From Natronoarchaeum philippinense (lineage in GTDB: Archaea; Halobacteriota; Halobacteria; Halobacteriales; Natronoarchaeaceae), in the NCBI RefSeq assembly GCF_900215575.1, contig NZ_OBEJ01000001.1:882588-946587 (forward strand): DNA of 64,000 nucleotides. Direction: 5' to 3'. Positions 19,758 to 28,403 of this stretch are shown piece after piece. The notes beneath the pieces are model-generated. The model saw only the letters and a program-made list of their open reading frames with translations, was not told the DNA's origin and ran no database searches. Each line of letters opens with the position of its first letter. Position 1 is the stretch's first letter. The position numbers and the translations under genes were made by a program.

Positions 19758-21214
19758 ACTACGATCAAGCGCGCTGGACCAGAGACGACGAGGACATCTA
19801 CGAGCCGCTGCTCTCCGAGAAAGACGAGACGACCGTCGATATCGGCGCGAACGCCGCCGACGAGAGCAGTGACGACGCCGACAGTTCACCGCTGCCCGAC
19901 GATCTGACGCGGGACGAGCTGACGCTGCCCGAACTCTCGGAGCCCGAACTCGCGCGTCACTACACGCGGCTCTCGCAGATGACCTACGGCGTCGACAGCG
20001 GGCCCTACCCGCTTGGGAGCTGTACGATGAAGTACAACCCCAAGTTCACCGAGGACGTGGCCGCGCTGTCCGACGCCGCGGTCCACCCCGATCGACCGGA
20101 GCGACGCCAGCAGGGCTCACTAGAACTTCTGCACCGACTGCAGGACTACCTTGGCCGGATCGGCGGGATGGACGCCGTTTCGCTCCAGCCGCCCGCCGGT
20201 GCCGCGGGCGAGTTCACCGGCATCCTCGTCGCGCGAGCGTACCACGAGCACAACGGCGAAGGGCATCGAAACGAGGTGATCGTCCCCGAGAGCGCTCACG
20301 GAACGAACTTCGCGAGCGCCGCGCTGGGCGGGTACGACGTGGTCGAACTGCCCGGCGGCGAGGACGGGCGCGTCGACCTCGACGCGCTTTCGGGTGCGCT
20401 CTCGGAGAATACGGCGGCGCTGATGCTGACCAACCCCAACACCCTCGGGTTGTTCGAGCGCGACATCGAGGAGATCGCCGAGATGGTCCACGATGTCGGC
20501 GGCCTGCTGTACTACGACGGCGCGAACCTCAACGCCCTGCTCGGGCGCGCTCGCCCCGGCGACATGGGCTTCGACGTGATGCACTACAACGTCCACAAGA
20601 CGTTTGCGACGCCACACGGCGGCGGCGGGCCCGGCGCGGGCCCCATCGGCGTCGCCGAGAAGCTGGTGCCGTTCCTGCCCGCGCCCCGCGTTCGGACCGG
20701 CGAGATGGGCTATGAACGCTTCGAGCCCGAGCACTCGATCGGCAAGGTCCACGGGTTCGACGGCAACTGGCTCGTCCTCGTGAAGGCCTACGCCTACATC
20801 GCCCGACTTGGCGACGCCGGCCTCGCCGACGCCAGCGCGAAGGCCGTGCTCAACGCCAACTACCTCGCCGAGCAGATCGACCTCGACGTTCCCTACGGGC
20901 CGTTCCACCACGAGTTCGTCGCCAGCGCGGGCGACCGCGACGCCGCCGAAGTCGCAAAGCGAATGCTCGACTACGGCGTCCATCCGCCGACGACCAAGTG
21001 GCCCGAGATCGTCCCCGAAGCGCTGATGACCGAGCCGACCGAGATCGAGAGCAAGGACTCGCTCGATCAGCTAGCGGCCGCGTTCGACGCCGTCGCGGCC
21101 GACGACGCCGAAGCGATGGCCGAAGCCCCCACCCGAACCGCTGCCCGCCGGATCGACCAGACGGCAGCGGCGCGGGACCTGCGACTCTCTTGGCAGACGC
21201 TGGACAGCGATTGA
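19754..21214 (+). CDS. gcvPB: Glycine dehydrogenase (decarboxylating) subunit 2
   Basis: The PLP-bearing subunit of the split glycine decarboxylase. It is 486 residues starting at GTG 19754 inside the stop region of gcvPA. The Schiff-base lysine is Lys282 in [13 protein letters not shown]. Other family signatures are [13 protein letters not shown] (residues 85-97), [13 protein letters not shown] and the Gly-rich [12 protein letters not shown]. An acidic Ser/Asp linker at residues ~25-50 looks like a haloarchaeal insertion. It is followed by nikR with its own promoter. Confidence 0.93.
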   Translation: MNYDQARWTRDDEDIYEPLLSEKDETTVDIGANAADESSDDADSSPLPDDLTRDELTLPELSEPELARHYTRLSQMTYGVDSGPYPLGSCTMKYNPKFTEDVAALSDAAVHPDRPERRQQGSLELLHRLQDYLGRIGGMDAVSLQPPAGAAGEFTGILVARAYHEHNGEGHRNEVIVPESAHGTNFASAALGGYDVVELPGGEDGRVDLDALSGALSENTAALMLTNPNTLGLFERDIEEIAEMVHDVGGLLYYDGANLNALLGRARPGDMGFDVMHYNVHKTFATPHGGGGPGAGPIGVAEKLVPFLPAPRVRTGEMGYERFEPEHSIGKVHGFDGNWLVLVKAYAYIARLGDAGLADASAKAVLNANYLAEQIDLDVPYGPFHHEFVASAGDRDAAEVAKRMLDYGVHPPTTKWPEIVPEALMTEPTEIESKDSLDQLAAAFDAVAADDAEAMAEAPTRTAARRIDQTAAARDLRLSWQTLDSD

Positions 21215-21252
21215 CCGGCCAGCGGCGTCCTGCCGCTTTCGTGGTAGCAATC

Positions 21253-21259
21253 CTTAATA
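21253..21259 (+). promoter_or_regulatory. TATA box for nikR
   Basis: CTTAATA lies about 27 nt before the ATG at 21283, the spacing of a leaderless transcript. The gap to gcvPB is only 68 bp, so nikR has its own promoter. Confidence 0.4.
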
Positions 21260-21282
21260 GCTGGAGCACCGGTGGTTAATAC

Positions 21283-21705
21283 ATGACCGTCGTCAGCGTC
21301 TCGATGCCCGAGGAACTACTCGAACGGATCGACGAATTTTCCGAGGATCACGGGTACACCGGCCGCAGCGAAGTAATCCGGGAGGCCTCCCGAAACCTGC
21401 TCGGCGAGTTCGAGGACAAGCGACTGGAGGACAAGGACCTGATGGGCGTCGTGACGGTCGTCTTCGACTACGAGACGACCAGCGTCGAGGAACGGATGAT
21501 GCACCTGCGCCACGAACACGAGGACCTCGTCGCCTCGAACTTCCACAGCCACGTCGGCGACAGCTACTGCATGGAGCTGTTCATTCTCGAGGGAACGCTC
21601 GACGACATCTCGGCGTTCGTCGGGAGAATCAGAGCGACCCAAGATACGCTCTCGGTCGATTACTCGGTGTTACCGGTCGACGAGTTCTCGCAAGCGTTCG
21701 TGTAG
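21283..21705 (+). CDS. nikR: NikR-like nickel-responsive regulator
   Basis: This 140-residue CopG/NikR-family repressor has an N-terminal ribbon-helix-helix ([18 protein letters not shown] ... [10 protein letters not shown]) and a C-terminal ACT-like metal-sensing domain. The four expected Ni(II) ligands are recognisable: His77, His88, His90 and Cys96 (in RHEHEDL and [10 protein letters not shown]), one residue offset from the E. coli numbering. It is followed by a zinc-ribbon gene on the other strand and a metal- or siderophore-type binding lipoprotein, so a metal-homeostasis context is plausible. No nickel transporter is seen nearby. Confidence 0.88.
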   Translation: MTVVSVSMPEELLERIDEFSEDHGYTGRSEVIREASRNLLGEFEDKRLEDKDLMGVVTVVFDYETTSVEERMMHLRHEHEDLVASNFHSHVGDSYCMELFILEGTLDDISAFVGRIRATQDTLSVDYSVLPVDEFSQAFV

Positions 21706-21709
21706 GCGA

Positions 21710-21874
21710 TCAGGCCGAGGCGCTGGTGTCGACCGTGTCGTCAATCTGCACGAAGCCGTAGTTACACTCTGGACAGCGCCACTTCGTTTTCTTCCCGAGA
21801 TGCAGTTCCGTGCTCGCGGCGAGCCAGAACGTGCGCTCGGCTTCACACTGCGGACAGTACTGGTCCAGTTCCAT
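21710..21874 (-). CDS. Small zinc-ribbon protein
   Basis: A 54-residue protein (MELDQYCPQCEAERTFWLAA...) with two CxxC knuckles, CPQC (residues 7-10) and CPEC (34-37), that would bind one zinc. It resembles the many short zinc-ribbon proteins of haloarchaea. I start at the ATG at 21874; the longer in-frame start adds an unlikely basic leader. It converges on nikR, with four bases between the stops. Function unknown. Confidence 0.65.
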   Translation of the reverse strand: MELDQYCPQCEAERTFWLAASTELHLGKKTKWRCPECNYGFVQIDDTVDTSASA

Positions 21875-22046
21875 GTTCGTACGTACCCGGTTCTCCAGAT
21901 TTAACCCCACTGGTTTCCGCAACGACAGCAGATGTAGTCGAGCGACTTGCTGGGGGAGATTGGCGTTGATAAACCATATTATGCGATATCAAATTGGCGA
22001 TAGCGGGGAGAAGATCGGGATATCGAAACGGCAACTGTTTTAATTC

Positions 22047-22062
22047 TTTAGGCCGACCTAAA
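22047..22062. promoter_or_regulatory. DtxR/IdeR-type iron-box operator
   Basis: The perfect dyad TTTAGG-CCGA-CCTAAA lies between a TATA-like GTTTTAAT (22037-22044) and the ATG at 22066, where a bound repressor would block initiation. The half-site matches the TTAGG/CCTAA arms of DtxR/IdeR/SirR-family metal-dependent repressor sites. Regulation by iron or manganese is inferred. Confidence 0.6.
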
Positions 22063-22065
22063 ACC

Positions 22066-23247
22066 ATGAACAATACGACGCGAGACCGCAGAGGGCCATC
22101 CCGGCGAACGTATCTTCAGTCCCTTGGCGCGCTCGCCGCCGGCGCACTCGCAGGTTGTACGAGTAGTACGTCCACACCGGAATCCGACGGGGGCGCCTAC
22201 TCCGTTACACTGGCGCCGATGGGTGAGATAGAGTTCGACGACGTGCCAAACGACGTGTTCACCATCTACCCCCAGTACGTCGACATGGCGGTCGCGCTGG
22301 GTCACGGAGACGCCATCAACTCGATGTTCGCCACGGAGATGGCGGGAACGACGATGAACCACTACTACGAGCACCTCGACGGCGTCTCCTTCGAGTGGGA
22401 CAACCTGACGAATCCGCTCAGCGGAGAGTTTAGCCGGGAGTTGGTGTACGAGCAGGAAAGCGACCTGCATCTCGCCGATCCCGCGTGGGTCGTCACCCAG
22501 AGCAACTGGGACCAGTCGAAGGTCAAGTCGATCGGCGATCAGCTTGGGCCGTGGTTCGGGAACTTCTACAGCGGCACCCACGACGACCCGCCGGAAGCCT
22601 ACCGAGACCAGTACGAGTACTACAGCCTCTGGGAGCTGTTCGGCAAGGTCGCTCAGGTGTTCGACGAAACCGAGCGCTACGAGGCGATCAAGTCAATCTA
22701 CGACGACACCCTCGCAACGATCACCAAGAACCTGCCGCCCGAAAGCGAGCGACCGACCGCGGTTCGGGTCACTTACAGCGCGCAGACGGACCAGTTTTTC
22801 ACCTACCATCTCAACAAGCCCGGCTACTGGCTGGCCGACACGCGTCCGCTCGGTGCGACGGACGCGTTCGCGGACCAAGACTGGGAGCAGCTGTGGGGCA
22901 CCGTCGACTACGAGACGATGCTCGAAGCCGACCCGGACGTGATCTTGCATCTGTGGGGCCTGACCCCGCGAGACGACATGGCAGAAGTGCGAAGCCAACT
23001 CGAAAACGACGCGTCTGGACAGAAACTCACCGCCGTCCAGAACGACCGCGTGTACGCCGCCGGGATGCGCTATCAGGGACCGATCATGAACCTGTTCCAG
23101 CTCGAGATGGGCGCAAAGCAGCTCTACCCCGAACAGTTCGGCGAGTGGCCGGGAACACCCGACGGCGGGAGTGCGTACCCGGAAATTCCCGAAGGCGAAC
23201 GGCTCTTTGACCGGCAAGAGTTGGCCGACGTAATTAACGGAAGCTGA
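22066..23247 (+). CDS. ABC-transporter substrate-binding lipoprotein, iron/siderophore type
   Basis: This 393-residue exported protein begins with a twin-arginine signal (PSRRTYLQSLGALAAGALAGC) ending in a lipobox; the lipid-modified Cys would be about residue 31. The mature part has the two-lobe pattern of cluster-8 binding proteins (FepB/BtuF-like): VFTIYPQYVDMAVALGHGDAI early, then RVTYSAQTDQFF, YETMLEADPDVILHLWG and VQNDRVYAAGM. Its promoter overlaps an iron-box-like dyad. No permease or ATPase gene is adjacent, so it must pair with components encoded elsewhere. Iron-siderophore, haem, cobalamin or nickel ligands remain open. Confidence 0.78.
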   Translation: MNNTTRDRRGPSRRTYLQSLGALAAGALAGCTSSTSTPESDGGAYSVTLAPMGEIEFDDVPNDVFTIYPQYVDMAVALGHGDAINSMFATEMAGTTMNHYYEHLDGVSFEWDNLTNPLSGEFSRELVYEQESDLHLADPAWVVTQSNWDQSKVKSIGDQLGPWFGNFYSGTHDDPPEAYRDQYEYYSLWELFGKVAQVFDETERYEAIKSIYDDTLATITKNLPPESERPTAVRVTYSAQTDQFFTYHLNKPGYWLADTRPLGATDAFADQDWEQLWGTVDYETMLEADPDVILHLWGLTPRDDMAEVRSQLENDASGQKLTAVQNDRVYAAGMRYQGPIMNLFQLEMGAKQLYPEQFGEWPGTPDGGSAYPEIPEGERLFDRQELADVINGS

Positions 23248-23291
23248 CGCGACCTCGCAGAACTAAGGGCGTCCACCACGTCTGCCCGGAC

Positions 23292-23825
23292 ATGAAGATA
23301 TACACCGGCCGCGGCGACGAGGGGATGACCGACCTGCGAGATATGTCTCGCGTGTCGAAAACGAGCGCGCGCATCGAGGCCTACGGGACCGTCGACGAAC
23401 TGAACGCCCTGCTGGGGACCGTCCGGCCGACGGGCCACGACGATGTCGACGACCACCTCGAAACGGTCCAGAACCACCTCCACGTCGTGCAGGCCGACCT
23501 CGCCAATCCCAATCCGGACGACGACGATCCCGTAGTCGAGTCCGGCCACACCAACCAGCTGGAGGCGCTGATCGACTCCTACGACGACGAGTTAGACCCA
23601 CTCGAACAGTTCATCCTGCCGGGCGGAGCTGACAGCGGCGCCAGCCTCCATCACGCGCGGACCGTCTGCCGGCGCGCCGAGCGCCGGGCCGTCGCGCTGG
23701 CGGCCGAGGAGACGATCAACGACGACGCCGTCGAGTATCTCAACCGGCTTTCGGACGCGCTGTTCGTCCTCGCGCGCGTAGTGAACAAACGCGACGGCGT
23801 CCGCGAGGAAAATCCCGAGTACTAG
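23292..23825 (+). CDS. Cob(I)alamin adenosyltransferase, PduO type
   Basis: Transfers the adenosyl group of ATP to cob(I)alamin to make coenzyme B12. It is 177 residues with the family N-terminus MKIYTGRGDEGMTDLRD, the RIEAYGTVDELNALLG helix, and the ATP/cobalamin motif ILPGGADSGASLHHARTVCRRAER with late LNRLSDALFVLARV. Length and motifs match the PduO/MMAB trimeric class rather than CobA. Its stop overlaps the stop of the convergent adenine deaminase by four bases. Confidence 0.9.
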   Translation: MKIYTGRGDEGMTDLRDMSRVSKTSARIEAYGTVDELNALLGTVRPTGHDDVDDHLETVQNHLHVVQADLANPNPDDDDPVVESGHTNQLEALIDSYDDELDPLEQFILPGGADSGASLHHARTVCRRAERRAVALAAEETINDDAVEYLNRLSDALFVLARVVNKRDGVREENPEY

Positions 23826-25552
23826 AGTTCGAGTCCGACCAGTTCCTGTCGGATAACGTCAGCGTACCCGTCGGGAGTGAGTTTCATCGTCGGGACGCCG
23901 ACGAACGGGAGCGACGCCAGCGAGATCAGCGGCCGGTCGACGCCGACGCCGAGCGTGCCGAGCGCGTTCTCGACGGCGTCCAGCAGCTTCGCGGTTTCTT
24001 CGACCTCCAGATCGGCAGCACAGCCGCCGACGCGGTAGGGGAGCTCGGCGATCACGTCGCCGTCGCGGACGACCGCCCAGCCCCCGCCGAGGTCGTCGAC
24101 CCGTTCGGCGGCCGCCCGGAGGTCGGCGTCGTCGGCGCCGACGGCGAGCACGCCGGTCGCTTCCATCGTCATGCTCGTGGCGACGCCGCCGCGTTCGATG
24201 CCGTAGCCCGACAGGAAGCCGGTGAACCCTGTGCCGTCGGCGTCGGGATGGCGGTCGAGCAGGGCGACCTTGGCGACATCGCGCTCGGGCGCCGCGACGA
24301 GCGCGCCGTCCTCAACTGCGGGTTCGACAGTTGTTTCGGCCGACACCAGTCCGTCGCGGAGTTCGATCCCGCGCACACGACCGTCGGCGTCGGCGGCGTC
24401 TGCGGGAACGCGGAACTCCTCGGGGTCGGTCCGTACGTCGACGGCGTCGTAGAAGCGATCGGGGTACTGGTGGCTCCGGGGCGCGACCCGGACTTCGTTG
24501 TTGTGGACGACGACCTCGCCGTCGCTGACGACGGTCGTGACGTTGACAGTTTCGAGGTCGTCGACGATCAGGATGTCCGCGGCGTTGCCGGGCGCGAGGC
24601 TTCCCCGGTCGTCGAGGCCGAAGTGACGCGCCGGATTCAGCGTCGCCATCGGGATCGCGTCGGCCGGCTCGACGCCGGCGTCGATCGTCCGCCGAACGAC
24701 GGCGTCCATCAGCCCCTCGTCGATCAGTTTCCGGGGCCACATCCCGTCGGTCGACAGCGACAGTTCGGCGGCGCCGACGCGGTCGACCGCCCCGGCGATC
24801 GCCTCGATGTCGTCGCGGACCGACCCGTACCGGCCGATCGCGTGGATGCCGCGTTCGACGCGTTCGACGACGCCCTCGGTCGAGATCGCCTCGTGGTCGT
24901 TGTCGACCGCGCCCGCAAAGGCCGAGAGTTTGGCGCCGTCACAGCCCGCGCCGTGGCCGCAGTTGCGCTTGCCCTCGCGGCGCGCGCGCTCGTGGAGGCG
25001 CTCGATGGGCGAGTCGCGCCCGACGACGTGGATCCAGTCGGTCTCGCCGACGCCGACGATCCGGTCGTCGTCGAGCAGGTCGACCAGTTCGTCGGCCTCG
25101 GAATCGCTGGCGCGGGCAGGGCCGAACGTGTCGGCCAACGATTGTGGCGGGACGGTCGCCTTGACCGTGATCGGCAGATAGGCGGTAGCGGCAAGCAGCG
25201 CCTCGACGCCCTCGGCGCCGAAGACGCCGCCCAGTCCCGAGGTTTCGGTGACGAGCGTCGTCGTCCCGCCCTCCAGCGCGTAGTGGTAGGCGTTTTCGAG
25301 CGTCTGGACCGTGTCGACGTGCGTGTGCGCGTCGATGAAGCCGGGGAGGACGGCCCGGCCGTCGGCGTCGATCACGCGGGTGTCCTCGCCGATCACATCG
25401 CTCGCGTCGTCGGGAAGCGCGGCGACCTCGTTGTCACAGACGGCAACGTCGAGCGCACGGAACTCGCCGGTTTCCGGAAGGAAGACGCGCCCGCCGGCGA
25501 CGACCAGATCGGCCGGCGCCTCGCCGAGCGCGACAGCCTGTGCGCGCTTCAT
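23822..25552 (-). CDS. ade: Adenine deaminase
   Basis: Converts adenine to hypoxanthine and ammonia for purine salvage. The 576-residue protein is of the amidohydrolase superfamily with metal-binding HTHVD (GFIDAHTHVDTV), a downstream GHGAGCDGAKLSAF and DHEAIS, and TDGMWPRKLIDEG near the active-site end. The C-terminal adenine-deaminase domain includes SLPFVGVPTMKLTPDGYADV. In standard enzymes the TDD/DD motif follows the last strand; here it reads STDGMW, a variation shared by some haloarchaeal copies as far as I recall. It overlaps the upstream MBL gene by four bases, so the two are co-transcribed. Confidence 0.88.
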   Translation of the reverse strand: MKRAQAVALGEAPADLVVAGGRVFLPETGEFRALDVAVCDNEVAALPDDASDVIGEDTRVIDADGRAVLPGFIDAHTHVDTVQTLENAYHYALEGGTTTLVTETSGLGGVFGAEGVEALLAATAYLPITVKATVPPQSLADTFGPARASDSEADELVDLLDDDRIVGVGETDWIHVVGRDSPIERLHERARREGKRNCGHGAGCDGAKLSAFAGAVDNDHEAISTEGVVERVERGIHAIGRYGSVRDDIEAIAGAVDRVGAAELSLSTDGMWPRKLIDEGLMDAVVRRTIDAGVEPADAIPMATLNPARHFGLDDRGSLAPGNAADILIVDDLETVNVTTVVSDGEVVVHNNEVRVAPRSHQYPDRFYDAVDVRTDPEEFRVPADAADADGRVRGIELRDGLVSAETTVEPAVEDGALVAAPERDVAKVALLDRHPDADGTGFTGFLSGYGIERGGVATSMTMEATGVLAVGADDADLRAAAERVDDLGGGWAVVRDGDVIAELPYRVGGCAADLEVEETAKLLDAVENALGTLGVGVDRPLISLASLPFVGVPTMKLTPDGYADVIRQELVGLEL

Positions 25553-26499
25553 GCTGCCTCGTACCGGACGAGTCCGTCCTCGTCCTCGAAACTGGCGACC
25601 GCGCCGCGCGCTTCGAGCACGTCGAGGTGGCCGATCGCCTCGCTCATCGCCGGGAAATACTCCGTGACGGGCAGGTCGTCGAACAGCCCCTCCATCACCG
25701 CCGTCGCGGTGATCGGCTCCTCGACCAGCGCCCGGACGTTCTCGGTGCGGTCCTCGTGGGCGGCCAGCATCTCGTCGATCCGCCCGAGCGGGTCGTCGAT
25801 CCGGTCGCCGTGGCCCGGCAGGAACTGGTCGAACTCGCGCGTCCGGAGCGTTTCGAGCGAGTCGTTGTACGCCGGGAGCACGCGGGGACGCTCGCCGCCC
25901 TGTTCGGCGGGCGGTTGCAAGAGCGGGTTCGGCGTCACCTCGCCGAGCACGTGGTCGCCGACGATTGCACGCTCTCCGCCGGCGGCCTCGAAGGTAAACA
26001 GCAACTCGCCCGCGGCGTGGCCCTCGACGGCCTCGGCGGTAATGGTATCGTCGGCGACTTCGAGCGTTTCGCCGTCGGCCAGCGTCCGGTCGATCTCGCA
26101 GTCCGGCGCGTAGGGGAGATACGCCTGCGGGAGATCGACGACCGTGCTGGCCGTCGATTCGGACATCCCGTGAGCGGCGAACAGCTCGCTGAAATAGGAC
26201 TGCTCGTACTCCAATCGGTCTTCGAACGCCCCGACGATCTGTGCAGTCGCAGGGGCGGCGAGCACCTCGACGCCGGCCTCACGAAGTCGCTTTGCGGCGC
26301 CGAAGTGGTCGGGATGGGGATGAGTTATCAGTGCGCGATCGAGATCGCCCGGTGCGAGGTCGCGGGCCGCGAGCCCCTCGGTCAGGGCGTCCCACGACTC
26401 GTCGCTGTCGGGACCGGGATCGACGATCGTCCGTCCGGCGAGGTAGGCGTTGACCGGGCCTACTTGGAACGGCGTCGGGATCGAGAGCCGGCTGAACAT
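25549..26499 (-). CDS. MBL-fold hydrolase with C-terminal winged-helix-like domain
   Basis: A 316-residue protein. The beta-lactamase-fold core carries the metal-binding HPHPDHFGA motif (residues ~59-67), AVEGHAAGELLF, IVGDHVLG and LPGHGDRIDDP. After about residue 215 there is a helical region (AIGHLDVLEARGAVASFEDE) like the winged helix found in LACTB2-type MBL proteins. It is upstream of ade with a four-base overlap. A role linked to purine salvage is possible but is inference from operon structure. The start at ATG 26499 has a clean N-terminus. Confidence 0.8.
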   Translation of the reverse strand: MFSRLSIPTPFQVGPVNAYLAGRTIVDPGPDSDESWDALTEGLAARDLAPGDLDRALITHPHPDHFGAAKRLREAGVEVLAAPATAQIVGAFEDRLEYEQSYFSELFAAHGMSESTASTVVDLPQAYLPYAPDCEIDRTLADGETLEVADDTITAEAVEGHAAGELLFTFEAAGGERAIVGDHVLGEVTPNPLLQPPAEQGGERPRVLPAYNDSLETLRTREFDQFLPGHGDRIDDPLGRIDEMLAAHEDRTENVRALVEEPITATAVMEGLFDDLPVTEYFPAMSEAIGHLDVLEARGAVASFEDEDGLVRYEAA

Positions 26500-26713
26500 T
26501 CGTGGTGGGGTTCGACGGCCGAGTAGTAAAACCGTTTGTGAACCGGTGACTCGGCGTCGAGCGTTGTCGGAAAGAGAGAGATGCTACGGGACGTGTCGAG
26601 TCCGATGCCCACGGAACCTCGACCGTCTGTCGGGACCGTCGCCGGTCCAACTGCTGGTACACCACGGGACGGAGGAGCAGGAGTCATCCACCGTAACCTC
26701 CGACGCCGTGATT

Positions 26714-26763
26714 TTAGGTATGCCTAACAATATGTTAAAGCCACCGATTTCGGCTAGCCTAAA
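26714..26763. promoter_or_regulatory. Two tandem iron-box-like operators without an obvious target
   Basis: The gap 26500-26909 (410 bp) holds no convincing gene. It contains TTAGG-TATG-CCTAA (26714-26727) and TTTCGG-CTAG-CCTAAA (26748-26763). Both match the dyad upstream of the lipoprotein gene at 22066 (the second with one mismatch), with centres 35 bp apart and AT-rich sequence between. A 28-codon ORF (26783-26869) follows but resembles nothing known. The flanking genes start 213 bp left and 147 bp right. Confidence 0.5.
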
Positions 26764-26880
26764 AGATCCACCACGCCGGACGATGCGTCAACGAAACGGC
26801 ATCGACACCGTTGTGGCTGGCTCGTCGGGCGTTCTGGTACAAAATGGCCGTGACACGTCACCAGCCTGACGCCGGAAGTG

Positions 26881-26887
26881 CTATATC
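26881..26887 (+). promoter_or_regulatory. TATA box for the 26910 gene
   Basis: CTATATC lies about 26 nt before the ATG at 26910, so that gene has its own promoter, separate from the iron-box pair further upstream. Confidence 0.4.
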
Positions 26888-26909
26888 TGTTGCTTGCGTA
26901 CGAACAGAT

Positions 26910-27167
26910 ATGGTGAACAGGCACTTCCACGATGCGCGGTACTATCTGGGACGCACGGTCGAACACGCGACGCTCGGCGTCGTCGAGACGCTCGATCCCG
27001 TCGTAGCGAAAGGCCGCGAACTCGCCGGGACCGAGGACGAACCCGAACCGACCCGTGTCGATCGGGTTCGCACGTCCCTCCACGACGCCGACGAGCGCGC
27101 GGTCGAGGCGGGTCGTGCCCTCGCGGGCGATGCCCGCCGTCGCGTCCGGCGATACCGCGGGACGTGA
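26910..27167 (+). CDS. Small conserved haloarchaeal protein
   Basis: An 85-residue, highly charged helical protein (MVNRHFHDARYYLGRTVEHA...). The pattern HFxDARYYLxR ... GVVETLDPVVAKGRELAG ... DEPEPTRVDRVR recalls a family of short haloarchaeal proteins predicted to be alpha-helical and of unknown function. I start at ATG 26910, 26 nt after a TATA box, rather than at the TTG at 26811, which adds a non-conserved leader. It lies just upstream of the tRNA-Val gene. Confidence 0.6.
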   Translation: MVNRHFHDARYYLGRTVEHATLGVVETLDPVVAKGRELAGTEDEPEPTRVDRVRTSLHDADERAVEAGRALAGDARRRVRRYRGT

Positions 27168-27220
27168 TCACTCCGAGAAGCAAGTCTTAAGTCTCGGCTC
27201 CGAGTATCCGAGTCTGTACC

Positions 27221-27295
27221 GGGTTGGTGGTCTAGCCTGGTTATGACGGCTCCTTCACACGGAGCAGGTCGGCGGTTCGACTCCGCCCCAACCCA
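27221..27295 (+). tRNA. tRNA-Val (anticodon CAC)
   Basis: A full cloverleaf can be drawn. The acceptor strands are GGGTTGG (27221-27227) and CCAACCC (27288-27294) with discriminator A. The anticodon stem CTCC/GGAG encloses TTCACAC, giving anticodon CAC. The T arm is GGCGG-TTCGACT-CCGCC (27271-27287). No CCA is encoded and no intron is seen. Its 3' 28 nt are duplicated exactly at 29527-29554, so this gene is the integration site of an element. Confidence 0.93.
27268..27295 (+). repeat. attL: left attachment sequence in tRNA-Val
   Basis: These 28 bases, covering the T arm and 3' acceptor strand of tRNA-Val, recur exactly at 29527-29554. The tRNA copy keeps the gene intact after integration. 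Confidence 0.8.
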
Positions 27296-27568
27296 TTTGG
27301 TACCTTCTTCCTGATGAAGTAGCGAATCGCCAGAGGGTAGTGTGACGGCGTCAACAGTTGATCCAATTCACTGGGTGACCATGCTGATTTGTCGATACCC
27401 CGCCACGGGAAGAAGATCTCGTTAGGGAAACCGGTCATCTGAGCCAGTCTTGAATGTAGCTCTCTCCCTCACCCGCTCAATGCATCAAGGCGCATAATTC
27501 ACTCCCGAGAACTAACTAACAAGTAACAATAGAGACATCATAAAGAAGGTGCAGTGTCTCGTTTTGCT

Positions 27569-28339
27569 TTATTGAGGATCTTTTTGATAGTTCTCTGTGG
27601 CTGTATGAACGGTTGAATGATCAATGGGTTCGATCTGCTCCATTCCGTATTTGAATATTTGGATAGCAGCCCGGTAGGTAGAAATGTTGTTTTTTGTAGC
27701 ATAGATAGAGATCACACGATAAGTATTAATGATCAGACGCAACCGATGAAGGTGATGTTGATACACTCCGTATAGGATCTCTGGCAATTTTCTAATCTTC
27801 CGTATGGCAAGTAAAGCACTCAATGAATTAGAAATAATTCTGGAGCCACCATTAGCAGTTACAGCTGCGAAAAACATTATAATGCTGGCTACCCCAATCA
27901 GAATTAGGATTTCTATCAAAATATCAACCCCCTCACTAGCTCCTGCGGAAGTTATATTTTCAAAATATCCAATAGTCGCAAAGAACCCAATGAAGCCACC
28001 TGTAAAGAGGAATCCACCGGATAAGAAGTCTAGAACCGGATGTTGGTCATGAGGATCAATATATGATAGGTATGAAAGCAGTCGAATCTTGTAAATGATT
28101 GCCGAGAAGAGGGCTATTGTGACACTGAGTGGAGGAGATGCAAGAAACAAATCGATAGCGATTGCTATGAGCTCCGTAGGGGGTTCTGCGATATAGACAA
28201 TTCCGGTCAATACGAGGAGAATTGTTGAAATAGAATACGCAAATATGGAAAAGCTGGCAACTGCCGCTTGTTTTGAATAATGGAAGATATTGCCAGTGTG
28301 TTTGCGGAAGAAGCGAATTGTTTTGGCGGCTAAGAACAT
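27569..28339 (-). CDS. AT-rich polytopic membrane protein of the integrative element
   Basis: This 256-residue protein has about four membrane segments (residues ~25-50, 58-85, 105-125 and 139-162) followed by a soluble, basic C-terminal third (LLAIRKIRKLPEILYGVYQH...). Its Ile/Lys/Asn content and AT-rich codons contrast with the surrounding chromosome and mark it as acquired. I recognise no family. It sits between attL and the integrase, is read in the same direction as the integrase, and is the element's only evident cargo. A membrane effector or immunity role is possible but unsupported by motifs. Confidence 0.6.
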   Translation of the reverse strand: MFLAAKTIRFFRKHTGNIFHYSKQAAVASFSIFAYSISTILLVLTGIVYIAEPPTELIAIAIDLFLASPPLSVTIALFSAIIYKIRLLSYLSYIDPHDQHPVLDFLSGGFLFTGGFIGFFATIGYFENITSAGASEGVDILIEILILIGVASIIMFFAAVTANGGSRIISNSLSALLAIRKIRKLPEILYGVYQHHLHRLRLIINTYRVISIYATKNNISTYRAAIQIFKYGMEQIEPIDHSTVHTATENYQKDPQ

Positions 28340-28403
28340 GATCGGTTTAAATCCCTCATGTCAGAAAGATCTAACGACAGGCCTGTAAAAGAAGCCAATT
28401 CAC

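Noticed and set aside
24248-26113. A 621-codon plus-strand open frame opposite adenine deaminase
   Set aside because: Shadow of ade and the MBL gene; no recognisable domain and skewed composition.
26811-26909. N-terminal extension of the 85-residue protein from a TTG codon
   Set aside because: The extension overlaps the TATA box at 26881 and is not typical of the family; the ATG at 26910 has leaderless spacing.
27241-27438. A 65-codon minus-strand frame starting right of tRNA-Val
   Set aside because: Its C-terminal residues are simply the reverse strand of the tRNA gene, a known annotation artefact near tRNAs.
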